In this document: positions 5,370-6,977 of the stretch, in pieces
Layout of the letters: each line of letters begins with the position of its first letter
Numbering within the stretch: position 1 is the stretch's first letter
NCBI GenBank assembly: GCA_022361095.1
Contig: JAKSBO010001060.1
Span: 1-6,977, forward strand
Reading direction: 5' to 3'
Source: Desulfobacterales bacterium
Lineage (GTDB): Bacteria > Desulfobacterota > Desulfobacteria > Desulfobacterales > Desulfobacteraceae
Length of the DNA stretch: 6,977 bases
The notes under the pieces: model-generated
The model's input: the letters and a program-made list of their open reading frames with translations, nothing else
The model's database searches: none
Told to the model about the DNA's origin: nothing
Program-made: the position numbers and the translations under genes

Positions 5370-6730
5370 TTTATGGTACGGCACCAGTGAACTGGCATGA
5401 GGGAATGTTTATCCAGCCCCACCATTTTCAGGTCGCGGAACAGGCTGCAAATGCAAGGATAAACCACCAAACCATGGCACTGCCCAACAACTGGGGGGTT
5501 GCATCCCTGTCCATTGACAAAAATGCCTTGGAGGGATTCCGGCTTAAAATCCACCGGGCCTGTTTCAGGATGCCGGACGGCACCTGGGTTGAAATCCCCG
5601 GGAATGCGGTTTCTCCTGAAAAATCCTTTAAAGAGCACTTTGAACAAAGCAATACGGCATTGCCGGTCTGGGCCGCCATCCGGAAAAAAGAAGACCATTT
5701 GCCCGCAGTTCACAGATTTGAAGAAGAAAACACCGGTACGGTTAAGCCCGCACTCATCCGGGAGGTTGACGTGGAAGATGATTCCACCGGGGAAAACGAG
5801 CAGGCCATCCAGGTCCGGCTATGGAATGTCAGAACCTTTTTTGGAGAGCCGCCCGGAGAGGAATTTGAAAGTATTCAGCTCACCCGGATTATCCTGAGTC
5901 CCCAGACGGATCTTCCTGCCGTTGACGTGGATTTTATTCCGCCGCTTTTGAATTTAAACGCCGCAACAGGATTTAGAGAAAAACTGACCAACCTGGTTAT
6001 CCATCTCAACAACCAGGCCACGTATATCCGGCGGGAGTTAACAGAGAAACACCGGATGATGCTGGCGGACCCGGCAAATGCACTAACGTCCCTGATGCGC
6101 TGCCAGATCACTGCAAGTTTCGGGCTGGTCTTAAGGCAATTGACGGCCATGGATGAAACCCATCCCCTTCAAATTTATCTGGAGCTGGTAAGACTTGCAG
6201 GCGGCCTGTCGGCCCTGATCACTGAAATGCCCCTTGATGTCCCTGAATACCGGCATACCCATTTAACCCAGGTTATGGAAAGATTGTTTGAACTGATCTG
6301 GAGCCTCCTTGAAGGCGGTGTGGTTCCCGAATTTGCCCAAAGGGATTTTGAACTGCGTAAAAATACCCGGCTGTGTCCCCTGGATCTGGAGTGGATTGAA
6401 AATGATTTCCCGGTTTACCTGTGTATTGAAACCGATATGACGGACACCGAGCTGATTGCCATCATCAGTGATTTAAGGGTAAAAATGGGGCCCCCGTCCA
6501 TCATTGATGATCTTTTAGCTGAAAGGCGCAGGGGAATCTCCTGTGAAAACATAAAAAGGATACCCATCGGCCTGCAGGACAGAAGCGGCCTTCATTATTT
6601 CAAGCTCAGCTTTACGGACAACCTGGAATTTATTGAGCGATTCAGAAAAGAACTGATGTTTGAAATCCGGGGAATTCCGGGCAACCTGCTGCCGGATATG
6701 AAATTGTATGTTCATATCAGACAGTCATAG
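5366..6730 (+). CDS. tssK: T6SS baseplate protein TssK
   Basis: 454 residues, the normal size of TssK. The family hallmark near the N-terminus is clear: VNWHEGMFIQPHHFQ (8-22), matching the V-x-W-x-E-G-x-F-x-x-P-x-H-F-Q pattern. The central helical region includes HPLQIYLELVRLAGGLSAL (266-284), which corresponds to the conserved HP..LY..L..LAG segment. The C-terminus ends with LPDMKLYVH (442-450), the usual LP-x-M strand. In known structures TssK is a trimer with an N-terminal shoulder that binds the TssEFG wedge, a helical neck and a C-terminal head that binds TssL/TssM, so it docks the baseplate on the membrane complex in the cytoplasm. The ATG overlaps the tssJ stop (ATGA at 5366-5369). 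It is followed after 57 nt by tssL. Nothing appears truncated or frameshifted. Confidence 0.96.
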   Translation: MIYGTAPVNWHEGMFIQPHHFQVAEQAANARINHQTMALPNNWGVASLSIDKNALEGFRLKIHRACFRMPDGTWVEIPGNAVSPEKSFKEHFEQSNTALPVWAAIRKKEDHLPAVHRFEEENTGTVKPALIREVDVEDDSTGENEQAIQVRLWNVRTFFGEPPGEEFESIQLTRIILSPQTDLPAVDVDFIPPLLNLNAATGFREKLTNLVIHLNNQATYIRRELTEKHRMMLADPANALTSLMRCQITASFGLVLRQLTAMDETHPLQIYLELVRLAGGLSALITEMPLDVPEYRHTHLTQVMERLFELIWSLLEGGVVPEFAQRDFELRKNTRLCPLDLEWIENDFPVYLCIETDMTDTELIAIISDLRVKMGPPSIIDDLLAERRRGISCENIKRIPIGLQDRSGLHYFKLSFTDNLEFIERFRKELMFEIRGIPGNLLPDMKLYVHIRQS

Positions 6731-6787
6731 CCTTGATAGTTTCCAAATATTTATCCAGGCACATGCCTATAATCAGGAAAGAATGCC

Positions 6788-6977
6788 ATGCATAACGGTC
6801 AACATCCGGAAACACCGTCCCCGCCGCCTCTAAGTCCGGGGAATGTAATCATTCAATCGGCGTCTCCCCTTTTGAACTATCTGGTGGCGCTCAAACTCAA
6901 ACTGTCGAAAGGAGAACAGATCTCTCCTGATGTGCTTCGAAACGATGCCAAGGCACTTTTATCAGACGTTGAAAAAA
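6788..6977 (+). CDS. tssL: T6SS inner-membrane protein TssL/DotU, N-terminal fragment (3' end outside window)
   Basis: The first 63 codons of a gene cut by the window edge; too little for an ORF finder that needs a stop. The translation starts MHNGQHPETPSPPPLSPG, a proline-rich cytoplasmic tail. It continues with IIQSASPLLNYLVALKLK (about 21-38), which fits the NPL-x-x-A-x-PLL-x-L motif that opens TssL/DotU domains, then SPDVLRNDAKALLSDVEK (47-64 region), the usual helix with LR...L..E. TssL is tail-anchored in the inner membrane and bridges TssM and TssK. AGGAAAG (6775-6781) lies 6 nt before this ATG. An out-of-frame ATG at 6783 meets a stop after 16 codons and can be excluded. Order after tssK supports the call; tssM is expected next. 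Confidence 0.85.
   Translation, partial: MHNGQHPETPSPPPLSPGNVIIQSASPLLNYLVALKLKLSKGEQISPDVLRNDAKALLSDVEK

Noticed and set aside
5219..5713. Minus-strand open frame of 164 codons across the tssJ/tssK junction
   Set aside because: It lies antisense to two well-supported overlapping genes and has no recognisable motif.
6768..6773. Perfect TATAAT before tssL
   Set aside because: No -35 box at 16-18 nt spacing, and the start of transcription would fall only a few bases before the ATG, upstream of which the ribosome site would be lost.

Overview
The window looks like chromosomal DNA from a Gram-negative bacterium, most likely an anaerobic deltaproteobacterium (Desulfobacterota). This is an inference from three things: type VI secretion (T6SS) genes, a lipobox-bearing outer-membrane lipoprotein, and a chemoreceptor whose periplasmic domain carries a c-type haem motif. 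No rRNA, tRNA, CRISPR array, insertion sequence or attachment site was seen.

Left part (1-2182): the 3' end of a flavin amine oxidase gene (+) faces a complete methyl-accepting chemotaxis protein gene (-). A perfect 14-bp inverted repeat with T-runs on both sides (295-324) lies between them and probably terminates both genes. The chemoreceptor has a Tll0287-like (DUF3365) periplasmic sensor with a CxxCH motif, then HAMP and a standard MCP signalling domain.

Middle (2183-2511): an AT-rich, non-coding divergent region of 329 bp. It separates the chemoreceptor from the T6SS genes and holds several dyad symmetries that could be operators. No convincing promoter could be assigned.

Right part (2512-6977): five co-directional, tightly packed genes of a T6SS operon that continues past the window. 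In order they are a membrane-anchored FHA protein, a second FHA protein of the TagH/ImpI kind, TssJ lipoprotein, TssK baseplate protein, and the first 63 codons of TssL/DotU. The order fha-tssJ-tssK-tssL matches the core order in well-studied clusters such as Pseudomonas aeruginosa H1-T6SS, so tssM is expected downstream. TssJ and TssL belong to the trans-envelope complex with TssM, and TssK links that complex to the baseplate. The FHA proteins are the likely phosphothreonine-dependent control layer.

The main points of interest are the tandem FHA genes (one membrane-spanning with acidic T-V motifs flanking its FHA domain, the other with the conserved FHA asparagine replaced), the haem chemoreceptor divergent from the operon, and the dyads between them. 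I see no wholly new system. The unusual part is the regulatory layout around an otherwise recognisable T6SS.
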